DNA of 48,743 nucleotides from an uncultured Eubacteriales bacterium (GTDB lineage Bacteria > Bacillota > Clostridia > Christensenellales > Aristaeellaceae). Position 1 is the first letter of the stretch. Every line of letters starts with the position of its first letter. The stretch is taken from positions 1 to 48,743 of the forward strand of contig CACYGY010000010.1 in assembly GCA_902774025.1 (NCBI GenBank). The letters run 5' to 3'. This document shows, in pieces, positions 1 through 8,499 of this stretch. The notes under the pieces are model-generated. The model saw only the letters and a list, made by a program, of their open reading frames with translations. It searched no databases and was not told where the DNA came from. The position numbers and the translations under genes are program-made.

Positions 1-7
1 TTGTAAC

Positions 8-46
8 AAAAAAGCAGAGTTGCATTCAAGCACTCTGCTTTTTTTG
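8..46. terminator. Bidirectional intrinsic terminator
   Basis: An A-run leads into a stem (AAAAAAGCAGAGT pairing with ACTCTGCTTTTTT) around an 11-nt loop, followed by a T-run. Because the stem starts with As and ends with Ts it can act on both strands. It would close a transcript entering from the left edge. Confidence 0.85.
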
Positions 47-94
47 AGCGGAGCTGGTAAAGCGGCTTCGCCCGCTTGGCGGGCGATTGGGTCC

Positions 95-119
95 AAAATC
101 TCCCTGAGTCAGGGAGATT
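95..119 (-). terminator. Likely terminator of the DUF1292 gene
   Basis: A 9-bp inverted repeat (AATCTCCCT / AGGGAGATT, 5-nt loop) lies just past the minus-strand stop. It is followed on that strand by only four Ts. A second GC-rich inverted repeat (CCCGC..GCGGG) follows. The short T tract lowers confidence, but the bidirectional terminator at 8-46 is a backup. Confidence 0.5.
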
Positions 120-125
120 CTGCTC

Positions 126-467
126 TTATTCGTCCTCATCCACTTCTGAGTCTTCATCCATACGCAGGGTGGCGATTTCCACAAGCTTTTCTTCCAGTTC
201 CGGATCATCAATGGAACTGAACTCGTCCAGGTCCTCCCCGTTCTCATCCTTGATACTCCGCACTTCCATGACGAAGCAGTCCATCTCCATGGGTTCATCC
301 GTGTCCCGCTCCGCCTCTTCCTCATCATATTCCGAGAGAACGGCGTATTCCTTTCCGTTATAGAAGAAATAATCCACCACCATGAAGACGGTCGTGTTGC
401 CCTCTTCATCCGTCAGTTCGATGAGATCGGGCTCCATGTCCTGATTTTCCCTTTCATTCTCCAGCAT
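126..467 (-). CDS. DUF1292 family acidic protein (YrzB-like)
   Basis: 113-residue, strongly acidic protein. The N-terminal two thirds (DLIELTDEEGNTTVF, then a YFFYNGKEYAVL strand and a Glu/Asp-rich loop) matches the small DUF1292 family, whose molecular function is not established. The ATG at 467 was chosen because GGAGG lies at the right distance upstream, and the longer in-frame extension has no ribosome site. The C-terminal tail is almost all Asp and Glu. In many Firmicutes the family sits with the Holliday-junction resolvase gene, but here it stands alone with its own promoter and terminator. The role is unknown. Confidence 0.85.
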   Translation of the reverse strand: MLENERENQDMEPDLIELTDEEGNTTVFMVVDYFFYNGKEYAVLSEYDEEEAERDTDEPMEMDCFVMEVRSIKDENGEDLDEFSSIDDPELEEKLVEIATLRMDEDSEVDEDE

Positions 468-494
468 GTATGTGCCTCCTTTCCATGCCGGGCC

Positions 495-523
495 ATTATA
501 CATGAAGCAATGGGCATTTGCAA
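495..523 (-). promoter_or_regulatory. Sigma-A type promoter for the DUF1292 gene
   Basis: On the minus strand, TTGCAA and a perfect TATAAT are separated by 17 bp. The -10 box ends about 28 bp before the ATG, giving a very short leader. Confidence 0.75.
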
Positions 524-536
524 TGGCAGAAAATGA

Positions 537-565
537 TGGAAAACCGGTCCTTTCTGTGATATGAT
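537..565 (+). promoter_or_regulatory. Possible promoter for the glycosyltransferase-hflX-asnA operon
   Basis: TGGAAA, 17 bp, TATGAT on the plus strand, about 50 bp before the first gene. The -35 box is weak, so this is tentative. Confidence 0.4.
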
Positions 566-616
566 CCCCTCTGTGCATCCCATGGATGCAGTATCTGAAA
601 GAGACGGGGACATGAC

Positions 617-1765
617 ATGATCATTGGTCAGTTTGTGGATACGTACCCTCCGGCAGTGGACGGGGTGGGCAGGGTGACCCTTGCCTACTGCAGAACGCTG
701 AAGGAAATGGGACATGAAACCTACTACGTAGCACCCAGAGCACCGAGGACAGACCCACCGGAAGGCACAAATGTCCTGCTCTCAGCATCCCTGAGTTTTC
801 CCGGAGAACTGTTCAGGGTGGGGGTGCCGGATCTGGATCCGGTGTTTCTCAAAAAGCTCAGGGCGATTCCCTTTGACATTGTGCATGCCCAGAGTCCTTT
901 TCTCGCGGGCATGGAGGCTTCCAGAATTGCCAGGAAGCGTGATATTCCCCTGGTGAGTACGTTCCATTCCAAGTACTATGACGACGTGCTCCTCAAGACA
1001 CATTCCAAATTCCTGGCCAGGGAGGTCACCCGGCGCCTGGTCAGATTCTATGACCAGTGTGACGGGGTGTGGACTGTGAACAACGCCACGGCCCAGGTGC
1101 TTCATGATTACGGCTACCGGGGACATATTCTGGTGATGGAGAACGGCACCAACCGGGAAAAGCCCAAGGAAGCAGCCCGGACACAGCTCATGGAAAAGCT
1201 TCACCTGAAGCCGCATGTGCCCATTCTGCTCTTTGTTGGGCAGCACAACTACAAGAAAAACCTTCACGGTGTTCTGGGCGCCTGCCGTATCCTGAAGGAG
1301 GAGGGCAAGCCCTTTCAGCTGATTACCGCCGGGGACGGACCTGACTTTGACGCCATCGTGGAGGAGGCAAAGTCCATCGGCATCGGGGAGGACTGCACTT
1401 TTCTGGGATTCATCCAGGACAGGGATCAGCTCATGCATCTCTATGCTCTGTCGGATCTTCTGGTGTTTCCCTCCCTGTATGACAACGCCCCCATGGTGCT
1501 GAGGGAAGCCGCTGTCATGGGCACTCCCGGCCTTCTGGTAAAGAACAGCTGCGCTTCAGAGGGGATCAATGACGGATATAACGGTTTTATCGCCGCTGAC
1601 GAATCGGCCCGGGCGATCGCCGACGCGATTCTCCGGGGGCTGCCCATGGCCCAGGAGGCGGGGGCGCGGGCAGCGGACACGATTCCCGTGAGCTGGGAGC
1701 AGATCATGCAGCAGGTGTTGGAGGAATATGAGCGCCTGATTGACTGTCACGGCGGGGAGCATTGA
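617..1765 (+). CDS. GT4-type glycosyltransferase
   Basis: 382-residue GT-B fold glycosyltransferase. The N-terminal half has the GT4 acceptor-domain opening (IIGQFVDTYPPAVDGVGR, with HAQSPFLAG near residue 95). The C-terminal half has the nucleotide-sugar donor domain (LFVGQHNYKKNL, then FPSLYDNAPMVLREAA, where Glu residues bind the nucleotide sugar in the family). Relatives include diacylglycerol glucosyltransferases and PimB-like mannosyltransferases. The substrate cannot be told from sequence, but a membrane glycolipid is plausible. The ATG follows GGGGA by 6 bases. Its stop overlaps the hflX start (TTGA), so the two are probably translationally coupled. Confidence 0.85.
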   Translation: MIIGQFVDTYPPAVDGVGRVTLAYCRTLKEMGHETYYVAPRAPRTDPPEGTNVLLSASLSFPGELFRVGVPDLDPVFLKKLRAIPFDIVHAQSPFLAGMEASRIARKRDIPLVSTFHSKYYDDVLLKTHSKFLAREVTRRLVRFYDQCDGVWTVNNATAQVLHDYGYRGHILVMENGTNREKPKEAARTQLMEKLHLKPHVPILLFVGQHNYKKNLHGVLGACRILKEEGKPFQLITAGDGPDFDAIVEEAKSIGIGEDCTFLGFIQDRDQLMHLYALSDLLVFPSLYDNAPMVLREAAVMGTPGLLVKNSCASEGINDGYNGFIAADESARAIADAILRGLPMAQEAGARAADTIPVSWEQIMQQVLEEYERLIDCHGGEH

Positions 1766-3534
1766 AAGGACAGGTGACTTTGGAACAGATACATGGCCAT
1801 GTGGAAGGCATCCGGGACAGTGTTCTGAAGGCGATGGCGGAGATGTATGACATGGACACGGAGAGCGGGGACTATGTGTCCCGGGAACTGCTCCGGACCA
1901 TGGCCATGTTTTCCTGCCGCCTGAAGCGGGAGCTTGGCGTGTACTTGTCCCGGGACGGAGAAGTCCTGGACATCCAGGTGGGCACACTGGGCCAGGTAGA
2001 CGTCCAGGCGATGAGCCTGCGGCGGAATCAGAACCGATTGTCCCGGGTCCGCTTTATCCATACGCATCCGGGCGGAGACGGACGTCTCAGTGACGTGGAC
2101 CTGTCCGCTCTTCGTTCCCTGCATCTGGATGCCATGACCGCGGTGGGGGTCCTGGAGGACAGGCCTACCAATGTACAGTCGGCCTTTCTCTGGACGGATG
2201 GGGAGATCCGGATGGATCCCCCGGTGGCCTTTGAGCATATTCCCGACGGAAAATGGCTCCGGCAGATCGAGGAGAGTGACCGGGCTTTTTCCGGGCCTCA
2301 GACATCCGGACAGAAGGAGCGGGCCGTGCTGATGGGCATGGAAAGCGAGAGCTCCCTGGATGAACTGGGACGCCTTGCGGAATCAGCGGGCGCGGAAGTG
2401 GTGGGTTCTTTTCTCCAGAAGCGGGATCAGAAGAACGCCCGGTATCTCATCGGAAGCGGCAGGGTCCGGGAACTGGCTCTGCAGGCACAGGCGCTGGAAG
2501 CAGACCTGTGCATATTCGATGAGGAGCTGACGGGACTTCAGGTGCGGAACCTGGAGGAAGAACTCCGGGTCCGGGTCATTGACCGCACCACCCTGATTCT
2601 GGATATCTTTGCCCTCAGAGCCAGGTCCGCTGAGGGCCGGCTGCAGGTGGAGCTGGCACAGCTGGAATATCAGTCCACCCATCTCCTGGGACAGGGACTT
2701 GTCCTCTCCCGGCTGGGAGGCGGCATAGGGACACGGGGCCCCGGCGAAACCAGGCTGGAGATGAACCGGCGCAGAATCCGTCAGAGAATGACAGAGGTGC
2801 GGCGGAGTCTTCAGGAAGTGGAAAGCCAGAGGAGTCTTCGGAGGAAGAAGCGGGAAAAGCAGGATGTACCTGCGGTCGCCCTGGTGGGGTATACAAACGC
2901 GGGCAAGTCCACATTGCTCAACGCTCTGACGGATTCCGATGTTTATGTACGGGACCAGCTGTTTGCCACGCTGGACGCTGTAAGCCGGCGGGTCACTGAC
3001 GGGGGCAGGGTATATCTCCTCACGGATACCGTGGGTTTTATCCGGAAACTGCCCCATACCCTGGTGAAGGCCTTCCGTTCCACCCTGGAGGAAGCGGTGC
3101 AGGCACAGGTCCTGGTTCTGGTGCATGACGGACATGCTCCGGAGGCGCTGGAACAGCGGGATACGGTGGAACAGGTGCTGGAGAGTCTGGGAGCGGTGGA
3201 GCAGCCCCGGATTCATGTGCTGAACAAGACGGACCTGGGCGTCTGTGTGGAGATGCCGGGGGCGATTCCCATCAGTGCGGCCACCGGAGAAGGCCTGGAG
3301 GAACTGAGGAAGGCGATCCTGGACCGGCTGGATCCGGAGGAATGGTGCCTGGTGTATGTTCCCTTTGACCGCTACGGACTGATGCAGAAAATCAGGTTTC
3401 TGGGGTGCGTGGAGGACGAAAAATACACGGAGGACGGAGCCTGCGTCCGGATACGGCTGCGTCCGGAAAACCGGGAGCGGGTGGAAACACAATACGGTCT
3501 TCGGACCGGTGACTGGAAGGAAGGACAGGCATGA
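1762..3534 (+). CDS. hflX: GTPase HflX with an N-terminal JAMM-like domain
   Basis: 590-residue ribosome-associated GTPase. The C-terminal part is canonical: the HflX glycine-rich segment (LGGGIGTRGPGETRLE, about 318-333), P-loop GYTNAGKS (376-383), G3 DTVGF and G4 NKTD. HflX splits stalled or stressed 70S ribosomes. The N-terminal 170 residues are an extra domain with HTHPGGDGRLSDVD at 100-113, which fits the JAMM metalloprotease pattern HxHx7Sx2D. I recall similar extensions in other clostridial HflX proteins. The TTG at 1762 overlaps the upstream stop. A TTG at 1780, 9 bases after AAAGGA, is a good alternative that would shorten the protein by six residues. The stop overlaps the asnA start (ATGA). 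Confidence 0.93.
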   Translation: MKGQVTLEQIHGHVEGIRDSVLKAMAEMYDMDTESGDYVSRELLRTMAMFSCRLKRELGVYLSRDGEVLDIQVGTLGQVDVQAMSLRRNQNRLSRVRFIHTHPGGDGRLSDVDLSALRSLHLDAMTAVGVLEDRPTNVQSAFLWTDGEIRMDPPVAFEHIPDGKWLRQIEESDRAFSGPQTSGQKERAVLMGMESESSLDELGRLAESAGAEVVGSFLQKRDQKNARYLIGSGRVRELALQAQALEADLCIFDEELTGLQVRNLEEELRVRVIDRTTLILDIFALRARSAEGRLQVELAQLEYQSTHLLGQGLVLSRLGGGIGTRGPGETRLEMNRRRIRQRMTEVRRSLQEVESQRSLRRKKREKQDVPAVALVGYTNAGKSTLLNALTDSDVYVRDQLFATLDAVSRRVTDGGRVYLLTDTVGFIRKLPHTLVKAFRSTLEEAVQAQVLVLVHDGHAPEALEQRDTVEQVLESLGAVEQPRIHVLNKTDLGVCVEMPGAIPISAATGEGLEELRKAILDRLDPEEWCLVYVPFDRYGLMQKIRFLGCVEDEKYTEDGACVRIRLRPENRERVETQYGLRTGDWKEGQA

Positions 3535-4535
3535 ATCTGATCATACCCCGGAATTATAATCCGGTGCTGAATCTTCGGGATACGGAGATTGCCATCAAGC
3601 TGGTGAAGGACTTTTTTGAGACGGAACTGGCCAGGGCGCTGAACCTGACCCGCGTGTCCGCGCCGATCATGGTGACGCCGGAGAGCGGTCTCAACGACAA
3701 CCTGAATGGTGTGGAGCGTCCGGTGGCTTTCGATGTGCTGGAGACGGGACGAACGGTGGAAATCGTTCATTCTCTGGCCAAGTGGAAGCGCATGGCCCTG
3801 AAGAATTACGGGTTCAGCGAGGGAGAAGGCCTGTATACGGACATGAACGCCATCCGCCGGGATGAGGAGACGGACAATATCCATTCCATTTTTGTGGATC
3901 AGTGGGACTGGGAGCGGATTCTGAGGGCGGATGAGCGGAACATGGAAACCCTGCAGCGCATTGTCCGTCAGATTTACCTCACCTTCCGGAAAACCGAAGG
4001 CTTTGTTTGCGCCCATTATCCCTTTATCCGCCCGGAACTCCCGGATGAGATCGCCTTTGTCAGCACACAGGAACTGGAGGACCGGTATCCCGACAAGTCT
4101 CCCAAGGAGCGGGAGTATGAGGCGGCCAGACAATACGGAGCCGTGTTCATCACCGGCATCGGAGGCCGACTGCGCAGCGGAAAAATCCATGACGGACGTG
4201 CCCCGGACTATGATGACTGGTCATTGAACGGAGATCTGTTCCTGTATGATCCGCTTCTGGACATCGGCCTGGAAGTCAGTTCCATGGGCATCCGGGTCAA
4301 TCCTGAGGCCCTGACGCGCCAGCTTCAGGAACGGGGGTGCATGGAGCGGGCGGAACTTCCGTTCCAGAAAGCCCTGCTTCAGGGCGAACTGCCCCAGACC
4401 ATTGGCGGAGGCATCGGGCAGAGCCGCATGTGCGTCTACTTCCTGCGCAAGGCTCATGTGGGTGAGGTGCAGGCATCCATCTGGCCGGAAGATGTGGTTC
4501 TTGCCTGTCACAGGGCGGGAATTCAGCTGCTGTGA
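3531..4535 (+). CDS. asnA: Aspartate-ammonia ligase (asparagine synthetase A)
   Basis: 334 residues, the normal length for the AsnA family. This ATP-dependent enzyme makes asparagine from aspartate and free ammonia and has a class II aminoacyl-tRNA-synthetase-like fold. Recognisable family segments are the start (NYNPVLNLRDTEIAIKLVK), SGLNDNLNGVERPV, FVDQWDWE near residue 125, and the C-terminal GGGIGQSR near 287. It overlaps the hflX stop by 4 bases and is followed by a strong terminator, so it closes the operon. The operon links a glycosyltransferase, a ribosome-rescue GTPase and asparagine synthesis with no obvious functional thread. Confidence 0.95.
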   Translation: MNLIIPRNYNPVLNLRDTEIAIKLVKDFFETELARALNLTRVSAPIMVTPESGLNDNLNGVERPVAFDVLETGRTVEIVHSLAKWKRMALKNYGFSEGEGLYTDMNAIRRDEETDNIHSIFVDQWDWERILRADERNMETLQRIVRQIYLTFRKTEGFVCAHYPFIRPELPDEIAFVSTQELEDRYPDKSPKEREYEAARQYGAVFITGIGGRLRSGKIHDGRAPDYDDWSLNGDLFLYDPLLDIGLEVSSMGIRVNPEALTRQLQERGCMERAELPFQKALLQGELPQTIGGGIGQSRMCVYFLRKAHVGEVQASIWPEDVVLACHRAGIQLL

Positions 4536-4565
4536 GCCGAAGGCAACCGTGAGATGTCCAAAATA

Positions 4566-4608
4566 GAAGGATCCGGCCAGACCTTGGGGTCTGGCCGGAT
4601 CCTTTTTT
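4566..4608 (+). terminator. Intrinsic terminator of the asnA operon
   Basis: A 17-bp stem (AAGGATCCGGCCAGACC with its complement), TTGG loop and a T6 tract, starting 31 bp after the asnA stop. Confidence 0.93.
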
Positions 4609-4631
4609 CCGGAGCGGATGTGTGCGGATAA

Positions 4632-4663
4632 CGACACCGGAAAGGGAAGGATTTCCGGTGTCG
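4632..4663 (-). terminator. Long perfect hairpin between convergent genes
   Basis: A 12-bp perfect inverted repeat (CGACACCGGAAA and complement, 8-nt loop) lies between the asnA terminator and the end of the AI-2E family gene. It has no T tract on the minus strand. It may act as a transcript end or RNA-stabilising stem for the minus-strand operon. Confidence 0.45.
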
Positions 4664-4720
4664 GAAAATCCCGTTCAGGCATCTGAAGAGCCGCGGATTC
4701 AGGCCGTTTCCCCGGCTGTC

Positions 4721-5977
4721 TCAGTGCCGTCTGCCTCTGGAGAACCTGCCCTTTGGCGGCTTTGTGTTTTCCTGCCTGCCTTCCGGTTTCTCCGCTGAAC
4801 CAGTGGAGTCTTCCTGTGCGGTGTTCGGGGGAGTATCTGCCGTGACTTCTTCTTCTTCCTCAGGAACGGAAGACCAGCGCCTGTGGATCGTCCGCATCAG
4901 TGCCCTGGCGTCCCGGACCATGGTTCTGCGTGAATCCCCTTCCCACAGTGTCACCAGAACGGTGGCCACCACGGGACCTCCGATCAGGCCCATGAGACCG
5001 CCCGCCTGAAGGCCCGCGAACATGCCGATCAGGCCGACCAGCGGAGTGACGCCCGTGGAACGGGAGAAGAGCTTGGGCTCTGTCACGCGGCGGATGAGAA
5101 GAAGGAAAAGGAAGAGGGCCAGAGCCAGAATGCCGCTGCGGGTACGGCCTGAGAGGAAGGCGATGGCTGCCCAGGGCAGATAGATGGTGCCATTGCCTAC
5201 AATGGGAAGGAATTCCAGGATGGCCGCCGCGATGGAGATGAGGATGGCATACTGATACTGGAAGACAGACCAGTAGACGGAGCCCACGACAAGAGACAGG
5301 ACAGCGTAGACAAACTGCATGTGCAGCCAGCCCATGAGTCCGGTAATGGCGGATGAGGTGATCTGTCCCGTGGAGGTGTTGGGGTTTCCCATGAACCCGT
5401 TGCGCCAGTAGCTGACAAGGCGGTTATAGTCCTTTGAGATGAAATACAGGCCGAAAATCAGAAAGTTGATGTACAGGAGCAGGGAGGGGAGCCCGGCCGC
5501 CCAGTTCACGGTCTTGGTTACCAGCTCTCCTGCCAGGGCAGTAAGCTGGGAGGTGATGTAGTTGAGAAAATTATCCGTCCATCCCTCCGTCAGGTTCAGA
5601 TGGTCATGGGTGAAGGAACCCAGAGTGCTCAGAGCTCTCCGGATCAGGTCTGAGGCCTGGGAAAGGAGTTCAGGGGAATGGCTGAGGAGATAGTTGATCT
5701 GGTTGATGCCGAAGGAAGCGAACCAGGCCAGGAGTGTCAGGCACAGCAGGCACAGCAGCACGACCGGGATCATGACGGCCCAGAAATGGCTGAAGCGGAA
5801 ACGATTCTCCAGCGTCCGGATCACGGGCTGCAGGGAGGCGGCCATGGCCAGACCCAGGATAAAGGGAGAAAAATACTTCCAGACAGCCGGTATCAGGAAC
5901 AGTGCCAGGCCAGACACCGTGATGAGGACCAGGGTATAGGTGGTGAACCGCTCCGCACTGCGTCTTTCAGGGGTCAC
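4721..5977 (-). CDS. AI-2E family membrane transporter
   Basis: 418-residue polytopic membrane protein of the AI-2E/YdbI/YtvI family (PF01594). Hydrophobic segments begin near residues 14 and 60, then after a soluble region near 165, 225, 250 and 280, and around GMFAGLQAGGLMGLIGGPV. The tail from about 365 is hydrophilic and charged. Members are exporters or antiporters of small molecules or ions, and few substrates are proven. The GTG start sits 7 bases after AAGGAG and overlaps the end of trmB by 11 bases, so the two are cotranscribed. Confidence 0.88.
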   Translation of the reverse strand: MTPERRSAERFTTYTLVLITVSGLALFLIPAVWKYFSPFILGLAMAASLQPVIRTLENRFRFSHFWAVMIPVVLLCLLCLTLLAWFASFGINQINYLLSHSPELLSQASDLIRRALSTLGSFTHDHLNLTEGWTDNFLNYITSQLTALAGELVTKTVNWAAGLPSLLLYINFLIFGLYFISKDYNRLVSYWRNGFMGNPNTSTGQITSSAITGLMGWLHMQFVYAVLSLVVGSVYWSVFQYQYAILISIAAAILEFLPIVGNGTIYLPWAAIAFLSGRTRSGILALALFLFLLLIRRVTEPKLFSRSTGVTPLVGLIGMFAGLQAGGLMGLIGGPVVATVLVTLWEGDSRRTMVRDARALMRTIHRRWSSVPEEEEEVTADTPPNTAQEDSTGSAEKPEGRQENTKPPKGRFSRGRRH

Positions 5978-6686
5978 AGATCTTCTCTCCTTCCGTGTCC
6001 TTCAGTCCCCACAAAAGTGGATCCGGACGGTACTGACCGGGACGCTTCCGGAAAATGCCGAACCGGATGGGCAGTCCCTGAGCCATGAAACGCTGTTCAT
6101 GCTCGGTGATGTAATTGGGCTGAAAACCGCTGGCACTCAGGTCATCCAGAAGGCAGACAGCCTCAAAACCGCAGGCTTCCATGGCCTGAAGAGTGAAAAG
6201 GTACAGAGGGTCGTCATCGGTTTTGAACCAGATTTCCCCTTTATCCCGCAGGATCTCCCGGTACTGCAGGAGCTGCCGGGGATGCGTGAGACGGCGCTTG
6301 GCGTGACGGTGCCGGGGCCAGGGATTGCAGAAAGGGATCATGATCCGGTCCACCCGGTCCTCCGGGGACACATAGGCCTCAATATCGGAGATGTCCAGCT
6401 TGACCAGTTTCAGGTTGTCCACGGGACGGTCATAGACCTGTTCCACCTGCCGGCGTGCGTCCCCCAGGACGTCATCGGAGAGATCCACCGCCACGATGGC
6501 CATCTCCGGATGCTCATAGCCCATCCGGGCAGTGCCCACGCCCTTGCCGCATCCCAGTTCCAGGACCAGTTCCCCCTGGCGGGGAAAGGCCATGCGCCAC
6601 CGGCCCCGCATATCTTCGGGCCAGGAGAGGTAATAGGGACACTGAGCCAGTTCGGGCCTGGCCCATTTCTTCTTCCGCATATGCAC
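5967..6686 (-). CDS. trmB: tRNA (guanine-N7-)-methyltransferase
   Basis: About 239 residues. It methylates G46 of tRNA at N7 using SAM. Family marks are the basic start (MRKKKWARPEL), the SAM loop LELGCGKGVG, the CNPWPRHRHAKRRL segment near 160, and the KTDDDPLY motif near 190. Three start codons fall within 12 bases (TTG 6692, GTG 6686, ATG 6680). GGGGG lies 9 bases before the GTG, so 6686 is preferred; an ATG at 6680 would give the more typical MRKKK start. It is first in a two-gene operon with the AI-2E transporter, from a promoter overlapping that of proS. Confidence 0.93.
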   Translation of the reverse strand: MHMRKKKWARPELAQCPYYLSWPEDMRGRWRMAFPRQGELVLELGCGKGVGTARMGYEHPEMAIVAVDLSDDVLGDARRQVEQVYDRPVDNLKLVKLDISDIEAYVSPEDRVDRIMIPFCNPWPRHRHAKRRLTHPRQLLQYREILRDKGEIWFKTDDDPLYLFTLQAMEACGFEAVCLLDDLSASGFQPNYITEHEQRFMAQGLPIRFGIFRKRPGQYRPDPLLWGLKDTEGEKICDP

Positions 6687-6719
6687 GAACAATTTCCCCC
6701 TTCCGGGTTCATCCGTGAA

Positions 6720-6748
6720 AGTATAAGGAAAGGAATGCGGCTTGTCAA
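6720..6748 (-). promoter_or_regulatory. Promoter of trmB operon
   Basis: Perfect TTGACA, 17 bp, TATACT on the minus strand. Its -35 box (6743-6748) overlaps the -35 box of the divergent proS promoter (6742-6747) by five bases. Confidence 0.85.
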
Positions 6749-6770
6749 ACCGGGCAGGAAAGGGTATAAT
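6742..6770 (+). promoter_or_regulatory. Promoter of the proS T-box leader
   Basis: TTGTCA, 17 bp, perfect TATAAT. Transcription should start near 6777, giving a leader of about 258 nt before proS. Confidence 0.88.
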
Positions 6771-6776
6771 TCCTCT

Positions 6777-7004
6777 CGCTTTGAAGGGCCCGGAGAGTGG
6801 GAAAACGCCTCAGCGAGCGCATGAGGGTGAGAGATGCGCGCGGACCTGTCTCCAACCCAGCCCGGAGCTGCGGCCAATCCCCGCCGTTCCCGTTCACGTT
6901 ACAGACGGTTTCAATGAAGGGAGAGCATAGGCTCTAAGCCGGGTGGTACCGCGGAAGATGCATTGGCAGCCTCCGTCCCAGCAAGGAAGGGGCGGGGGCT
7001 TTTT
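6777..7004 (+). promoter_or_regulatory. T-box leader of proS (Pro specifier CCU)
   Basis: The T-box core GGGTGGTACCGCG is at about 6946-6958. It is followed by an 11-bp terminator stem (GCCTCCGTCCC with GGGGCGGGGGC) and a T tract at 6969-7004. T-box RNAs bind uncharged tRNA and then fold an antiterminator. The base of stem I pairs GGAGA (about 6790) with TCTCC (6849-6853). The triplet just before this 3' strand is CCU (6845-6847), a proline codon followed by a purine, as expected for the specifier. The specifier is inferred from position only, not from a full fold. Confidence 0.9.
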
Positions 7005-7034
7005 CTCTGCCCGACAGAATTACAGGAGGGAAAC

Positions 7035-8480
7035 ATGGCAGACAGGAAACAGGAGTTTGTAACCCATATCACTCCGAGAAACGAGGATTTCTCCCAGTGG
7101 TACACTGACGTGATCACCCAGACGGGACTGTGTGACTATGCCCCTGTGCGGGGCTGCATGATTTTCCGCCCCTACGGCTATGCCATCTGGGAGCGGATTC
7201 AGGCGGAGATGGACAGACGGTTCAAGGAGACCGGCCATGAGAATGTCTATTTTCCCATGCTGATTCCGGAAAGCCTGCTGCTGAAGGAGGCTGAGCATGT
7301 GGAAGGCTTCGCGCCGGAAGTGGCCTGGGTGACCCAGGGGGGCAGCGAAAAGCTGCAGGAGCGCCTGGCAGTGCGGCCCACCTCCGAAACCATTTTCTGC
7401 GCCATGTTCTCCAAGTGGGTGCAGACATGGCGGGATCTTCCCATGAAATACAATCAGTGGTGCTCTGTGATGCGCTGGGAAAAGGCTACCCGTCCTTTCC
7501 TGCGCACATCGGAATTCCTGTGGCAGGAAGGTCATACCCTGCACGCGACGCCGGAGGAAGCGCAGGAGGAGACCCTGCAGATGCTGGAAATCTACAGGGA
7601 TGTGGCGGAAAGCGTTCTGGCTCTGCCGGTGTATGTGGGCCAGAAGAGCGAAAAGGAAAAGTTCGCAGGTGCCCGGGCCACCTATTCCATGGAAGCCATG
7701 ATGCAGGACGGCAAGGCGCTGCAGGCAGGAACCAGTCACAATTTCGGCACCAATTTCTCCGAGGCCTATGACATCCAGTTCCAGAACCGGGAAGGAAAGC
7801 TGGAGCATGCCTATGAGACCAGCTGGGGTGTATCCACCCGCCTTATCGGAGCGATTATCATGACCCACGGGGATGAGCGGGGTCTGCGTCTGCCGCCCAG
7901 AATCGCCCCCGTTCAGGCCGTGATCCTGCCCATTGCCAGTCACAAGCCCGGTGTGACAGAAGCCTGCGGGAAGCTTTTCAGGGAGCTTACGGAGGCCGGG
8001 TACAGGGTGAAGCTGGATGACCGGGATACCGTGAGCGCCGGCTTCAAGTTCAATGACTGGGAACTGAAGGGCGTGCCGGTACGCCTGGAAGTGGGACCCA
8101 GGGACCTGGAAAACGGAGTCGTTACCGTATTCCGCCGGGATCTGTGCGAGAAAACGACCCTGCCCCTGGAGAATCTCGCGTCCCGTCTCGGGGAGCTTCT
8201 CCAGGAGATTCAGGATGAACTGTACCGTCAGGCCCGTGCCTTCCGGGACGAGCGTACTGTGGAGGTGCACGACATGGAAGAACTGGGGAAAGCGGTGGAA
8301 ACCGGTTTTGCCCGGGCTATGTGGTGCGGGGAGCAGGCCTGTGAGGATGCCATCAAGGAGCGTTTCAATGCCAGCTCCCGGAATATGCCCTTTGACCAGG
8401 AGCGGTACAGGTTCGGGGACAGGTGTGTGTGCTGCGGAAAGGAAGCCCGGCACGTCATGTATTTCGCCAAGGCCTACTGA
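7035..8480 (+). CDS. proS: Prolyl-tRNA synthetase, archaeal/eukaryotic type
   Basis: 481 residues, class II synthetase charging tRNA-Pro. Its length and sequence (RPYGYAIWERIQ, AVRPTSETIFCAMFSKW near residues 113-130, SHNFGTNFSEAYDI) mark the short type without the editing insertion of the bacterial type. A C-terminal zinc-like segment (CVCCG) and a terminal Tyr are also typical of this type. The ATG at 7035 is 4 bases after AGGAGGG; longer in-frame extensions run back into the T-box and are not real. It is controlled by the T-box leader directly upstream. Confidence 0.96.
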   Translation: MADRKQEFVTHITPRNEDFSQWYTDVITQTGLCDYAPVRGCMIFRPYGYAIWERIQAEMDRRFKETGHENVYFPMLIPESLLLKEAEHVEGFAPEVAWVTQGGSEKLQERLAVRPTSETIFCAMFSKWVQTWRDLPMKYNQWCSVMRWEKATRPFLRTSEFLWQEGHTLHATPEEAQEETLQMLEIYRDVAESVLALPVYVGQKSEKEKFAGARATYSMEAMMQDGKALQAGTSHNFGTNFSEAYDIQFQNREGKLEHAYETSWGVSTRLIGAIIMTHGDERGLRLPPRIAPVQAVILPIASHKPGVTEACGKLFRELTEAGYRVKLDDRDTVSAGFKFNDWELKGVPVRLEVGPRDLENGVVTVFRRDLCEKTTLPLENLASRLGELLQEIQDELYRQARAFRDERTVEVHDMEELGKAVETGFARAMWCGEQACEDAIKERFNASSRNMPFDQERYRFGDRCVCCGKEARHVMYFAKAY

Positions 8481-8499
8481 TGCCCGTCTGTCCGGACGG

